Source of the DNA: Bradyrhizobium cenepequi
GTDB taxonomy: Bacteria; Pseudomonadota; Alphaproteobacteria; Rhizobiales; Xanthobacteraceae
Direction: 5' to 3'
Assembly: GCF_020329485.1 (NCBI RefSeq)
Contig: NZ_JAGKJI010000039.1
Location: 1 to 64,000, forward strand
DNA length: 64,000 nucleotides
The notes under the pieces were generated by a model that searched no databases, was not told the DNA's origin, and saw nothing but the letters and a program-made list of their open reading frames with translations. The first letter of the stretch is position 1. The number at the start of each line of letters is the position of its first letter. The position numbers and the translations under genes were made by a program. Below, piece after piece: positions 1-8,562 of this stretch.

Positions 1-1525
1 CGATCGACTGGCGGGTCGACAGCGCCTGGCTGTTGGCCGCTTCCTCGTTGGTGTCGGCCAGCGTCAGGTTGGACGAGCCGGTCTGCAGCACGTTGATCAG
101 GTTCTTGGAGAAGTCCTGACGGATCTGCACGATCGACAGGTTCGAACCGAAGGCCGAAGCCTGCGAGCGCAGCGTGCTCGACGCGTCGTTCAGCGCGGTG
201 AGAACCTTCTGGGTGCTGTCGTTGTCGATGAAGTCGGTCCCGGCAGTCAATGACGCCAGACCCAGGCCAGCCGGATCGTCGGTCACGCCGTTGATCGTGA
301 GCGTCGACTTGCCGGTCTCGTTGAACACCAGCTTGAGCTGATCGCCGTTCAGCAGGTTGATGCCGTTGAAGGAGGCATCCTGCGCTGTCGTCTTGATCTG
401 GTCGATCACCGTGTTGTACTGGCGGACCAGATCCGCGCGGGTGTTCTGCGCATTGATATCCTTGACCGGAGTGGTCGTGGTGAGGGTTCCGAGCAGGCCG
501 CTGGTACCCGTGGCGGTGCCGGTGATTTTCCCGGTCAGATCGACCGATGCATCGTCATTGGCGGTCGTGATGCTCAGCTTGCCGTCGCTGGAGAGCGAAG
601 CCACCAGGTTGCTGTCGGCGAGCTTCTTGTTGAGATCGTCCAGGGTGTTCACCGCACCGGTACCGGTTCCGATGGTGATGGTCTGAGCCGCCTTGCTGCC
701 GATCGCAGCGATGCTGAGGACCTGGTTATCCTTGGAATTGGTCGGCTTGGTCCCACCGGCCGTAAGGCCAAGGTTGGCGAGGGCGCCGCCGACGTCACCA
801 CCGAGGATGATGCTGTTGGTCGTGTCAGTGGTGGCGTTGCTGATGGTCAGGACGTTTCCGGCACTGATCGACGATGAGCCGCCGGTGATGCCATCGATCG
901 CGTCAAGAACATCCTGTACGGTGGAATCGGTGGCGCCGGCAGTGTATGTGAGATTGATGGTGACGTTGCCCGCAGCGTCTGTGGTCGCGGCCGCGGTCTC
1001 AGTGGTGCCGGCGGTCGCGAACGTGATCGTCTTGCCATTGACCGTGAACGAGTCGCCGTCGGCAAATCCAGCCGCGGTGGTGGTGTCGGTGGCCGCAAGG
1101 CCCGCCGCAACCGCAGTGCCCGACACGGTCGCAGCCGTATCGGCATCGCCGATCAGGTTCGTGGCGGTCGCGCCCGTAATCGCCGCCGACGTGGCGGTGG
1201 ACTTGGTGGAATAGCCCGAGGTCGCCTGCAGCGCCTGGTTGGCGATCGACTTCGCGCTGTCGACCAGCTTCTGCAGCGAGGTGATGCCGGTGTTGGCCGC
1301 CTGCAGCACCTGCACGCCATTGCCGATGCCATCGAGCAGGTTGTTGATGTCGCTGGCGCGGTTGTCGAGCGAAGCGGCGGTGAAATAGTTGGTGGGATTG
1401 TCGAGGGCCGACTTGACCTTCTTGCCGGTCGAAAGGTGGCTCTGCGTGGTGGCGAGCAGATCAGCGGTCGACTGCAGCGAGAGCAGGTTCTGGCGAACCG
1501 AAGCCGAAAGAATAATGCCGGACAT
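1..1525 (-). CDS. flagellin, 3' end outside window
   Basis: About 508 codons are visible, starting at ATG 1525 with an AGAAAGG ribosome-binding site upstream; the C-terminal end and stop lie beyond position 1. The N-terminus (MSGIILSASVRQNL, then LLATTQSHLSTGKKV and SALDNPTNYFTA) is the conserved D0/D1 coiled-coil region of bacterial flagellins, the subunit of the flagellar filament exported by the flagellar type III system. After about 100 residues comes a Thr/Ala/Gly-rich, low-complexity segment of roughly 230 residues, the surface-exposed variable domain. The helical C-terminal half then resumes (TRADLVRQYNTVIDQI, FNGINLLNGD). Cysteine is absent from what can be read, as usual for flagellins. 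It is divergent from flbT, whose product in Caulobacter binds flagellin mRNA. Which flagellin paralogue it is cannot be told from this sequence. Confidence 0.93.
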   Translation of the reverse strand, partial: MSGIILSASVRQNLLSLQSTADLLATTQSHLSTGKKVKSALDNPTNYFTAASLDNRASDINNLLDGIGNGVQVLQAANTGITSLQKLVDSAKSIANQALQATSGYSTKSTATSAAITGATATNLIGDADTAATVSGTAVAAGLAATDTTTAAGFADGDSFTVNGKTITFATAGTTETAAATTDAAGNVTINLTYTAGATDSTVQDVLDAIDGITGGSSSISAGNVLTISNATTDTTNSIILGGDVGGALANLGLTAGGTKPTNSKDNQVLSIAAIGSKAAQTITIGTGTGAVNTLDDLNKKLADSNLVASLSSDGKLSITTANDDASVDLTGKITGTATGTSGLLGTLTTTTPVKDINAQNTRADLVRQYNTVIDQIKTTAQDASFNGINLLNGDQLKLVFNETGKSTLTINGVTDDPAGLGLASLTAGTDFIDNDSTQKVLTALNDASSTLRSQASAFGSNLSIVQIRQDFSKNLINVLQTGSSNLTLADTNEEAANSQALSTRQSI

Positions 1526-1891
1526 TTTTCATACCTTTCTGGTGTGAAACTGGAACAAGTCGCTTCCAATCGTTTTTGATCGGACGAAGGCTCACCTTGG
1601 AACCAACCCTCTAAGAAAAAATGAATCTTCTCGGCGGCATTTCAGGCCCTGACAACAGCATGAAAGTGCTACGCAGCGATGGAGATGCTCCGGAATACTA
1701 CTGAATTGGCTGCGCTTTCGGACAGAAGGGGCGAACCGAGCAGGAACGGCATTTACCAACCGTTAACCATGATCGGAAAGGATTGCAGCGCGATCGGCCG
1801 CCATCGGTCTTAACGGCGGGTGCGAGCCAGACATGATTCGATTTCGTCGCAACGACGCATCGCGCGGGAATGGCGGCAAAGGAGAACGGGA
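1526..1891. other. flagellin/flbT divergent intergenic region
   Basis: This 366-bp gap has no convincing gene. It holds the flagellin 5' leader and, presumably, promoters for both divergent genes. By analogy with Caulobacter the flagellin leader would be the FlbT target. No clear sigma-28 or sigma-54 promoter was recognised, and flaF, often next to flbT, is not present here. Confidence 0.5.
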
Positions 1892-2323
1892 ATGGCATTG
1901 AAGGTCGAGCTGAAGCCGAACGAGCGGATCATCATCGGCTCCTGTGTGGTCACCAACACCGATCAGCGCGCCCGCCTCCTGATCGACGGCGACAAGATTC
2001 CGATCCTTCGCGAGAAGGACATTCTGACGCCGGAGACGGCTGACACGCCGGCCAAGCTGGTCTATCTCGCGGTGCAGCTGATGTATCTCTCGCCCGATCC
2101 GATGGCGCACCATCCGACCTATTTCAGCCTGGTGCGCGACATCATCACGGCGATGCCCAGCGGCTGGCCCTTCATCGAGGGCATCAACAACCACATCCTC
2201 AACGGCGACCTCTATCACGCGCTGAAGGAATCGAAGAAGCTGATCGCCCACGAAGAGGCGCTGCTGCAAAGCGCAAGGAAGCTCGATGCCCCCACGCAGG
2301 ACGACGAGCGCAAGTCAGCGTGA
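1892..2323 (+). CDS. flbT: flagellar biosynthesis repressor FlbT
   Basis: 143 residues starting MALKVELKPNERIIIG, the typical FlbT beginning; ATG 1892 follows a GGAGAA ribosome-binding site, so a longer frame opening at 1820 is not used. FlbT is a small cytoplasmic RNA-binding protein that, in Caulobacter, binds the 5' leader of flagellin mRNA and destabilises or blocks it until the hook is complete. Conserved FlbT features are visible: the basic-acidic N-terminal beta region, IPILREKDIL, and the helical YLSPDPMAHHPTY segment. It sits divergently from a flagellin gene, its expected target. It is followed by a bidirectional hairpin terminator. Confidence 0.93.
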   Translation: MALKVELKPNERIIIGSCVVTNTDQRARLLIDGDKIPILREKDILTPETADTPAKLVYLAVQLMYLSPDPMAHHPTYFSLVRDIITAMPSGWPFIEGINNHILNGDLYHALKESKKLIAHEEALLQSARKLDAPTQDDERKSA

Positions 2324-2346
2324 GGCGATCGCGCGATCAAGGAAAA

Positions 2347-2367
2347 AGGCCTCCGAACGGGAGGCCT
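2347..2367. terminator. hairpin between flbT and msrB
   Basis: An 8-bp perfect stem, AGGCCTCC (2347-2354) with GGAGGCCT (2360-2367), around a 5-base loop, between convergent genes flbT and msrB. It is flanked by AAAAA on the left and GCTTT on the right, so it could end transcription from both sides. Confidence 0.7.
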
Positions 2368-2402
2368 GCTTTGTTCGTTCGATTTCGCACGATGACGAGA
2401 AC

Positions 2403-2903
2403 CTAGGTAGCTGAAGCGGCTCCCGGGCGAAAGACCAGCGCAAGACCATCCATGCAGTAGCGCAGACCGGTCGGCTTCGGACCGTCGTCGAAGACGTGGC
2501 CGAGATGGCCGCCGCAGCGCCGACAATGGACCTCCGTGCGCGCCATGCCAAACGTGCGGTCCTCAGTGGTGCCGACGGCGTTTTCGAGCGGCTGATAGAA
2601 ACTTGGCCAGCCGGTACCGCTTTCGAACTTGGTGTCGGAGGCGAACAGCGGCAGGTCGCAGCCGGCGCAGGCGAAGATGCCTTTGCGGTGCTCCTTCAAC
2701 AACGGGCTGGACCAGGGCCGCTCCGTACCCTGCTTGCGCAGGATCTCATATTGCTGTGGCGTGAGCTGCGCGCGCCACTCGGCGTCGGTCTTCTCGATCT
2801 CGAATTTCTCGGCAGCCTTCGCCGGCGAGCCGCGCAGCCAGCGGAAGGCGGCGAAGCTGAACAGGCCGGCAGCGGAAGCGAGCAGGAAACGGCGGTCAAT
2901 CAT
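2403..2903 (-). CDS. msrB: peptide-methionine (R)-S-oxide reductase, Tat-exported
   Basis: 166 residues from ATG 2903. MsrB reduces the R-epimer of methionine sulfoxide in proteins. The N-terminus carries a twin-arginine type signal (DRRFLLAS, then a hydrophobic stretch to about residue 30), so this copy is probably periplasmic. The catalytic domain starts near residue 33. The structural zinc is bound by C79/C82 (CAGC) and C127/C130 (CRRC), and the catalytic cysteine is C150 in RYCMDGLALVF. GTGWPSF, a family hallmark, is at about residues 96-102. A longer reading to 3140 has no support. The gene may be transcribed with the FAD oxidoreductase upstream (73-bp gap). Confidence 0.93.
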   Translation of the reverse strand: MIDRRFLLASAAGLFSFAAFRWLRGSPAKAAEKFEIEKTDAEWRAQLTPQQYEILRKQGTERPWSSPLLKEHRKGIFACAGCDLPLFASDTKFESGTGWPSFYQPLENAVGTTEDRTFGMARTEVHCRRCGGHLGHVFDDGPKPTGLRYCMDGLALVFRPGAASAT

Positions 2904-2976
2904 GATGGTCTCCGTGAACGCGGATGACGATTGTTCGCTGTCAGGTACGGCGCGCCTGGCTGTGAGGTTACACCGA

Positions 2977-4452
2977 TCAGTCCCCGATCTGCTCACTTTT
3001 CTGCGAGCTTGAGCCATACGGTTCCTGCGGGGTGGGCGGTTGCGAGTGCGCAGCCCGCTGGCCGCCTGGCGCCGGTTGGCGGCGCGACGGCCGCGGCAGG
3101 GTGCCAGCCTGGCGATTGGCCTCAGTGAGGCGCGCGTCACGGATGCGCTGTTTGGCGCGCAGACGTTCCCGGTAGCGCGCCAATGCGTTGGCCGTGGCGG
3201 AGGCGCCCCGGCCCCAAAGGCTGATCAGATGCGCGGCGGCGCGGCCGGTCGGCCCACCCGCCCAGACCAGTTCGAATGGCGAGAACAGCCGCCAGCGTTC
3301 ATCGCCCCGCAGGATGCTGCGCGCGATCAATACTCCCGCCATCGCAGACGTGTTCATGCCCTGCCGGCCAAAGCCGCTCGCGACCCAAAGGCCTTTGCGC
3401 AACTCACCGATCTGCGGCATGCCATGCACGGTCACACCAACGGCGCCGCCGAAGACGTCGTCGATCCCGACCTTGCCGAGTTGCGGAAAGATGGTCCTGA
3501 TGCGGCGCTGGATGACGGGCGCAAAACGCTGCGGCTTCGCATTCCACGTCGTCTCATGACTTGCCCACATCAGCCGGTCGCCACCAATGACGCGGAAATG
3601 ATCGATGCCGTCGCTGTCGGCAACCGAGCCGTGAAAGCCGAGCGCCTCCGCGAGCCGCTCGCCGAGCGGCTCGGTCACCGCCGCATAGCGCCAGACCGGC
3701 AGCAGCGTATCCGACAGCCGCTTGAGCGGAGCGCCGAGATGCACATTGCCGGCGAGCACGATATGCGACGCACGCAAGCGCGCTGACGGCGTGACGATGC
3801 GCTTGCGGATGCCGGAAAAGTCGATGCTGACCGCCGGCGTATCCTCGAAGATGCGCGCCCCTGCCCGCCGCGCCAGCGCCGCCAAGCCATGCACATATTT
3901 GCGGCCGTCGACCTGGAACGCCTCGCGATAGTAGATGCCATGGAAATAGCGATTGGTCCTGATGGTGCTGCGCACACGGTCGATCTGCCAGCCCTCGACC
4001 TCGGTTTCGAAATCCTCACCGAGCGTCTGCAACCGGCTGATCAGGGTCTCACCGACATCGACGGTGGAAACCTGCAGTGCGCCCTCGCTCAACGCGATGC
4101 CCGGGATCAACTCCTCGCTCGCGGTCGCGCGAACGTAATCGGCGCCTTCCTTCGATAACGCCCAGAGTTCACGAGCCTCTTGCAGCCCGACGCGTTCGAT
4201 CAGGTCGGACACCGGAAGATTGAAGCCTGGCATCACCGTGCCGAGCTGGTTGCCGGAAGCGTTCCAGCCGACCTGGCGGCCCTCGAGCACTGCGACGCTG
4301 GCGCCAAGCCGCGCCGCTTCGCGCGCCACCGTCAGGCCGGCAAGCCCGGCCCCGATCACGCAGATATCGACGTCCAGATCGACCGAAAGGCGCGAGGGGA
4401 ACGGCACTGCATCATCGGGATCGTCAGTCGCACTTGTCGAAGTCTCGCTCAT
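2977..4452 (-). CDS. FAD-dependent amine/amino-acid oxidoreductase (DAO family)
   Basis: 491 residues. The ADP-binding motif VIGAGLAGLTVAREA with the following acidic VLEG lies at about residues 32-58, typical of the D-amino-acid oxidase/glycine oxidase fold. The C-terminal FAD motif is GLWVASGFGRQGMN. Members such as PuuB oxidise gamma-glutamylputrescine, others sarcosine or glycine; the substrate here cannot be told. The domain ends near residue 400. A basic, Pro/Gln-rich tail of about 90 residues (RYRERLRAKQRIRD and QPPTPQEPYGSSSQ) follows, unusual for the family and probably disordered. No membrane segment is obvious. It is divergent from the SixA-like gene, 92 bp away. Confidence 0.8.
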   Translation of the reverse strand: MSETSTSATDDPDDAVPFPSRLSVDLDVDICVIGAGLAGLTVAREAARLGASVAVLEGRQVGWNASGNQLGTVMPGFNLPVSDLIERVGLQEARELWALSKEGADYVRATASEELIPGIALSEGALQVSTVDVGETLISRLQTLGEDFETEVEGWQIDRVRSTIRTNRYFHGIYYREAFQVDGRKYVHGLAALARRAGARIFEDTPAVSIDFSGIRKRIVTPSARLRASHIVLAGNVHLGAPLKRLSDTLLPVWRYAAVTEPLGERLAEALGFHGSVADSDGIDHFRVIGGDRLMWASHETTWNAKPQRFAPVIQRRIRTIFPQLGKVGIDDVFGGAVGVTVHGMPQIGELRKGLWVASGFGRQGMNTSAMAGVLIARSILRGDERWRLFSPFELVWAGGPTGRAAAHLISLWGRGASATANALARYRERLRAKQRIRDARLTEANRQAGTLPRPSRRQPAPGGQRAAHSQPPTPQEPYGSSSQKSEQIGD

Positions 4453-4544
4453 GTCGTTTTCTTACGGACCGCAGCACGACTTGTCACCTTGTCGCGGGCA
4501 TGAGCATGTAGATTATTGAAAGCACGTGGAATCGAGATTGCGCC

Positions 4545-5087
4545 ATGCGCCGTTTGATGCTGTTGCGTCACGCCAAGACCGAAACCGAGTCGCCCTCGGG
4601 CCAGGACTATGACCGTCGGCTCGACGACCGCGGCCACCGCGATGCGGCCGAGATTGGCGGCTGGATCGGCCGGCATCCGCCGTTCCCCGACCGCGTGCTG
4701 GTCTCGCCTGCGGTCCGGGCGCATCAGACCTGGGAAATCGCGTGGGAAGCGATCAAGGGGCTCGTGCCGCCGCCGGAGGTGGAATTCCTGCCGGAACTTT
4801 ACGGCGCCGATCCGACCGAGCTGTTGCACACGATCCGGATGGCTTCGGTCAGCGACCCCAAGCGGCTGATGCTGGTCGGCCACAATCCCGGCATGCACGA
4901 GCTTGCCCTCACCCTTATCGGCAGCGGTGATGCGGCTGCGAAGAAAGCGCTTGATCACAACCTGCCGACCTCGGGCCTTGCGATCTTCGACTTTCCGACC
5001 AACGATTGGACCGACGTGGCGTTCCGCCGCGGCAAGCTCGTACAGTTTGTCAGCCCGAAACTATTGAAGCAGACTTCGGACGACTAG
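4545..5087 (+). CDS. SixA-like histidine phosphatase
   Basis: 180 residues. The RHG-type motif LLRHAKTETE gives the phospho-accepting His9, and the second catalytic histidine is H113 in VGHNPGMHEL, as in the SixA branch of the histidine phosphatase superfamily. SixA in E. coli dephosphorylates phosphohistidine on HPt/NPr-type proteins; alphaproteobacterial members are less defined. SPAVRAHQTWE matches the conserved middle segment. It is a soluble protein of normal length for the family. ATG 4545 is the first in-frame start near the upstream gap. Confidence 0.85.
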   Translation: MRRLMLLRHAKTETESPSGQDYDRRLDDRGHRDAAEIGGWIGRHPPFPDRVLVSPAVRAHQTWEIAWEAIKGLVPPPEVEFLPELYGADPTELLHTIRMASVSDPKRLMLVGHNPGMHELALTLIGSGDAAAKKALDHNLPTSGLAIFDFPTNDWTDVAFRRGKLVQFVSPKLLKQTSDD

Positions 5088-5093
5088 AATCCC

Positions 5094-5164
5094 CGCATGA
5101 TCTCAGCGCAAACGCTTGCGTTTGTCGCGGGAAAACCGGTTTTCACTTTTCCGGATCATGCTCT
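5094..5164. repeat. dispersed palindromic intergenic repeat (copy 1)
   Basis: An imperfect palindrome with GCATGATCTC at one end and GGATCATGCT at the other and an AACCGG core flanked by A- and T-runs. A shorter relative with the same ends and core is at 25536-25584. Such elements are common between Bradyrhizobium genes. Confidence 0.7.
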
Positions 5165-5226
5165 GAGGCAGCCGGCGCGGAAAATCGCCGCTTGCCGCGT
5201 CAATGTTGAGCGGACAGGAGGCAGGG

Positions 5227-5652
5227 ATGTTCAAGTCCATTCTGGTGCCGATCGATTTGGCCGACACCGAGCTGGCGAAGCCTGCGATCGCGACAGCCGC
5301 GACGCTCGCGGAAAACTGGAAGGGTACGGTACGCCTGCTGAACGTGTTGCCGATGACACCGGTGATGCTGGCCGAATATGTGCCAGCCGATTTCGATACC
5401 CAACAGAGGCAGACTTCCGAGGAAGCGCTCGCGATCGTGGCACGCGAAAGCGGCATCGAGTCGTCGCGCATTTCCACCGTAGTGCGCCAGGGCGGCATCT
5501 ATCACGAGATCCTCGAGGAAGCTGCGGCAGTGCACGCCGACCTGATCGTGATGACCTCGCACCGGCCGGCGATGCGCACCTATTTCCTCGGCTCCAATGC
5601 CGGCCATGTGGTGCGCTATGCCAAATGCTCGGTCCTGGTGGTGCGGCACTAA
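5227..5652 (+). CDS. universal stress protein, UspA family
   Basis: 141 residues starting MFKSILVPIDLAD at ATG 5227, directly after the ribosome-binding site AGGAGG; the frame upstream to 5203 is not needed. It is a single Usp domain with the nucleotide-binding fold: PIDLAD after beta-1, VVRQGGIYHEILEEAA, DLIVMTSHR, and a C-terminal GSNAGHVVRYAKCSVLVV loop that resembles the ATP-binding G-2x-G-9x-G(S/T) motif in degenerate form. Such proteins respond to starvation and oxidative stress. It is monocistronic, and convergent with the DUF1127 gene only 9 bp away. Confidence 0.9.
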   Translation: MFKSILVPIDLADTELAKPAIATAATLAENWKGTVRLLNVLPMTPVMLAEYVPADFDTQQRQTSEEALAIVARESGIESSRISTVVRQGGIYHEILEEAAAVHADLIVMTSHRPAMRTYFLGSNAGHVVRYAKCSVLVVRH

Positions 5653-5660
5653 CGCTCGAC

Positions 5661-5897
5661 CTATCGGAGTTTTCCCATCGCGGGATTGAGCGCGCCGCCG
5701 ACGGCGGCCTCGATCTGGCAGCGCGGTATGCCGATATCGCGCAATGCGCGATCATCCAGTGCACGAAGTGTTTTAATGGCGGCGCGGTGCTCCAGATAAG
5801 TGAGCAGCGCGTGCGCACCCGCTCCGATCCAGCAAACCAGTCCGCCCGATGAGCTCGGCTGCGCGGGCCGGCCTGCGGCTGGGGATAGCGTCGACAT
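5661..5897 (-). CDS. DUF1127 (YjiS-like) small protein
   Basis: 78 residues from ATG 5897, preceded by the strong ribosome-binding site GGAGGGAAG; a longer frame to 5948 lacks one. The C-terminal 45 residues are the DUF1127 signature: HRAAIKTLRALDDRALRDIGI followed by a short acidic helix. Members are small, basic, often stress- or host-induced proteins; some bind RNA or affect phosphate and carbon metabolism, but the role here is unknown. The N-terminal 30 residues are Ser/Pro/Gly-rich. It is divergently paired with a MocR-type regulator, the same pairing as yjiS/yjiR in E. coli. Confidence 0.85.
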   Translation of the reverse strand: MSTLSPAAGRPAQPSSSGGLVCWIGAGAHALLTYLEHRAAIKTLRALDDRALRDIGIPRCQIEAAVGGALNPAMGKLR

Positions 5898-6076
5898 CGT
5901 CTTCCCTCCGGCTGTCTCCCACGCGGCAAAGCGATGCCGTCGGCGCAAATGCTGATCGCAGCGCCGTCATTGACCGCGGATTGCTCGTGTATCCTCGGTA
6001 CAATCGCAGGGTTGATGCGCCCTAGATGATCCGGTATTTGTCTCGGTTCAAGCGAAACATTGCTCTCGGTGCAATT

Positions 6077-7420
6077 ATGTCGAAGTTCGAATATTTGCGG
6101 CTTGCCGACACCATTGTCGCCGAGATCGCCAGCGGCGCGCTGAAGCCCGGCGACCGCCTGCCGCCGCAACGCGGCTTCGCCTATGAGCGCAAGATCGCCG
6201 TGTCGACCGCGAGCCGGGTCTATACCGAGCTCTTGCGGCGCGGCCTCGTCGTCGGCGAAGTCGGACGCGGCACCTTCATTTCCGGCGACGTACGACGCGG
6301 CATCACGCCGTCACCGGAGGCACATGGCGCGCGCATCGACATGGAATTCAACTATCCGCTGCTGCCGCAACAGGCGGCGATGATCGCGAAAAGCCTGGAA
6401 GGGCTGGACCGGGTAGATGCGCTCGAGGCCGCATTGCGGCCATCGACCAGCGCGGGCACGCAAGCCGTGCGACAGGTTTCGGCGACGTTCCTGGCCCGCA
6501 AGGACTGGTCTCCAAGCGCCGAACGGATCGTGTTCACCGCCAACGGCAGGCAATGCATCGCGGCGGCGCTCGCCGCGATGGTGCCGCCGGGCGGACGCTG
6601 CGGCGTCGAGGCGCTGACCTATCCCTTCATCAAGGGTATCGCGGCGCGTCTTGGCGTGACGCTGGTGCCGCTCGCGATGGACGAGCACGGCGTGCGGCCC
6701 GATGCAGTGCAGAAAGCGCACCGGGAAGCGCGTCTTTCGGCGCTGTATCTGCAGCCGACGATTCAAAATCCGTTGGGCATCACGATGCCGGCCGCCCGGC
6801 GCGCCGATCTGCTGCGCGTCGTCGAGAAGCTCGACCTCACCATCATCGAGGACGCAGTCTATGGTTTTCTCGACGATGAGGCACCGCTCGCTGCGCTCTC
6901 TCCCGACCGCTGCATCGTGCTCGACAGCCTCTCGAAGAAGGTCGCGCCCGGCCTTGCTCTCGGCTTCATCGTTCCTCCGCCACAGCTGCGCGAGATCATC
7001 ATGGCCTCCGTCCGCTCCGGCGGATGGACGGCGTCAGGCTATGCTCTGGCAGCCGGACAGCGGCTGATGGGCGACGGCACCGTATCCGAGCTCACGCGGC
7101 TGAAGCGGATCGATGCAGCGCGCCGCCAGCAGATGGCTGCGAAGTTGCTCACCGGCTTCGAGATCCAGGCCAATGCCAAGGCCTATCACCTCTGGCTGAC
7201 ATTGCCGTCGCATTGGCGCTCGCAGACTTTCGTGGCGGCTGCCGCCCGCCGCGACATCGCGTTGACGCCGTCGACGACGTTTGCGGTCACCCCGGGACAC
7301 GCACCCAACGCCGTCCGCCTGGCGCTGGGCGCGCCGACGCTGGAGCAGCTCGAAACCGGACTGCGAGCGCTGTCGGGCATCTTGATCGCGAAAGAAGAGG
7401 ATTTTGATTCGACTGAGTGA
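6077..7420 (+). CDS. MocR-type GntR regulator with aminotransferase domain
   Basis: 447 residues from ATG 6077; an in-frame ATG at 6026 would add 17 residues before the domain. Residues 1-70 form a GntR winged helix (YLRLADTIVAEIASGALKPGDRLPPQR, then VSTASRVYTELLRRGLVVGEVGRGTFI). From about residue 100 a fold-type I aminotransferase domain follows, with YLQPTIQNPLG, IIEDAVYGFL and the PLP lysine in LDSLSKKVAPGLALGF. MocR proteins are PLP-sensing transcription factors, usually controlling a neighbouring divergent gene; here that is the DUF1127 gene 179 bp away. Neither start has a good ribosome-binding site. The effector is unknown. Confidence 0.88.
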   Translation: MSKFEYLRLADTIVAEIASGALKPGDRLPPQRGFAYERKIAVSTASRVYTELLRRGLVVGEVGRGTFISGDVRRGITPSPEAHGARIDMEFNYPLLPQQAAMIAKSLEGLDRVDALEAALRPSTSAGTQAVRQVSATFLARKDWSPSAERIVFTANGRQCIAAALAAMVPPGGRCGVEALTYPFIKGIAARLGVTLVPLAMDEHGVRPDAVQKAHREARLSALYLQPTIQNPLGITMPAARRADLLRVVEKLDLTIIEDAVYGFLDDEAPLAALSPDRCIVLDSLSKKVAPGLALGFIVPPPQLREIIMASVRSGGWTASGYALAAGQRLMGDGTVSELTRLKRIDAARRQQMAAKLLTGFEIQANAKAYHLWLTLPSHWRSQTFVAAAARRDIALTPSTTFAVTPGHAPNAVRLALGAPTLEQLETGLRALSGILIAKEEDFDSTE

Positions 7421-7441
7421 ACTTGGGGCCGCCACGCGGAG

Positions 7442-8104
7442 CTATGGCAGCAACTTATCCGGCAGGTGATCGAAACCGTAGCGGCGCGGCCGGTTACGGC
7501 CGACAAATCCGCCGATCTGCCAGGCGAACAGCACGGCGAAGCCGATCAGGAACAGCACGCCGACGAATTCGCCGGTGAACAACGCACGAAGCAATAGCCC
7601 GATCATCGCGACTGCCAGCACCACCAACAGCGCGAGCGCGGCCGCATAGGTCGCAGGCCCGAGCCCACCTGACAGCATCGCCCTGCTGCCGGCCGCCTTC
7701 ATACGCTGGTGCAATTCCTCGATGAAGCCACGGTAGCCGTGATCCTGCGGCGCCATCAGGGTTGCGGTCTGCCAGGTGGTCGAGAGGATGGCGATCCGTC
7801 CGCCATTGGCATTGTCGATATCGGCACGAAAACGGCGCGACTGCATCGACACCGGACGATACGACAGGCGGACCGCCGAGATATCGCGATAAGGCCAGAC
7901 GCCGGAGCGGCCGGCAATACGCCATGACAGTCCGGCATCGGTCAATTCGAACTGGTGCGCCGATCCGATCAATGATGCCTTGTAGGCATAGCGCGTCGAT
8001 GCGCCCTCACCTCGCTCTACGCTATCGTTGGCAGATGACGTCGGCAAATCCACAACCCGGAGCAATCGGCTGACAGCGCCGCTTGCGCGGCGCGCCGGCT
8101 TCAT
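7442..8104 (-). CDS. hypothetical membrane protein
   Basis: About 220 residues if ATG 8104 is used. The first 40 are low-complexity, and the conserved-looking part begins near TRYAYKASLIG, so a downstream GTG (8053) or TTG (8047) start is possible. ATG 8104 would leave only 14 bp to the divergent start at 8119, and no ribosome-binding site is clear. A soluble beta-rich domain (FELTDAGLSW, YRDISAVRLSYRP, RIAILSTTW) resembling a PH-like module comes first. Two hydrophobic segments follow in the last 80 residues (ATYAAALALLVVLAVAM and FVGVLFLIGFAVLFAW), then a basic tail. The function is unknown. Confidence 0.7.
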   Translation of the reverse strand: MKPARRASGAVSRLLRVVDLPTSSANDSVERGEGASTRYAYKASLIGSAHQFELTDAGLSWRIAGRSGVWPYRDISAVRLSYRPVSMQSRRFRADIDNANGGRIAILSTTWQTATLMAPQDHGYRGFIEELHQRMKAAGSRAMLSGGLGPATYAAALALLVVLAVAMIGLLLRALFTGEFVGVLFLIGFAVLFAWQIGGFVGRNRPRRYGFDHLPDKLLP

Positions 8105-8118
8105 CCTACAAGCAGACC

Positions 8119-8553
8119 ATGGCCGAGACGACCTCTTTTCCGCGCCACCTGATCCTCGGCGCCGCAATGATTTCCGGCGTGCTGCTGGCGCTCGCCGTGC
8201 ACATGCTGGGCGCGCGCTACGGCCTTGATCTTGGCGGGCTGTGGCGCTCCGACGCGCACGAATCCATGCCAGCGGGCGCAGCGATCGCCTGGTGGCTGAT
8301 CGCGACGGTGGCGTTCTGCGGCGGCTATTTCACCGCGAACCTGATGCACAGCGCCGTCTCGGGCGAGATCCCGCCGCGGATGCGGCAATTCCTGATCGCT
8401 GTCGGGGTCCTGATCCTCGCCGGTGCGGGCCAGGTGGCTTCCGCACCGAGCTCGATCTCGACCATCTCGATCGTGGAGGCAGGCCTCGCCGCGCTCTGCC
8501 TCGGCGCGGCGATGGCGTTTTGCGGCGCGCATTTCGCGCTTCGGAACGATTGA
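8119..8553 (+). CDS. four-helix membrane protein of unknown function
   Basis: 144 residues from ATG 8119. Four hydrophobic segments are visible: LILGAAMISGVLLALAV, AIAWWLIATVAFCGGYF, FLIAVGVLILAGAGQVA and IVEAGLAALCLGAAMAFCG. No catalytic or binding motif was recognised. It is small enough to be an inner-membrane accessory protein. It is divergent from another membrane protein gene and convergent with the DHA2 transporter gene, 9 bp away. Confidence 0.75.
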   Translation: MAETTSFPRHLILGAAMISGVLLALAVHMLGARYGLDLGGLWRSDAHESMPAGAAIAWWLIATVAFCGGYFTANLMHSAVSGEIPPRMRQFLIAVGVLILAGAGQVASAPSSISTISIVEAGLAALCLGAAMAFCGAHFALRND

Positions 8554-8562
8554 TGTTCCGAG

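Noticed and set aside
5097..5852. 251-residue plus-strand frame over the stress protein gene
   Set aside because: The universal stress protein in another frame has a perfect start and domain; this frame reads across a dispersed repeat.
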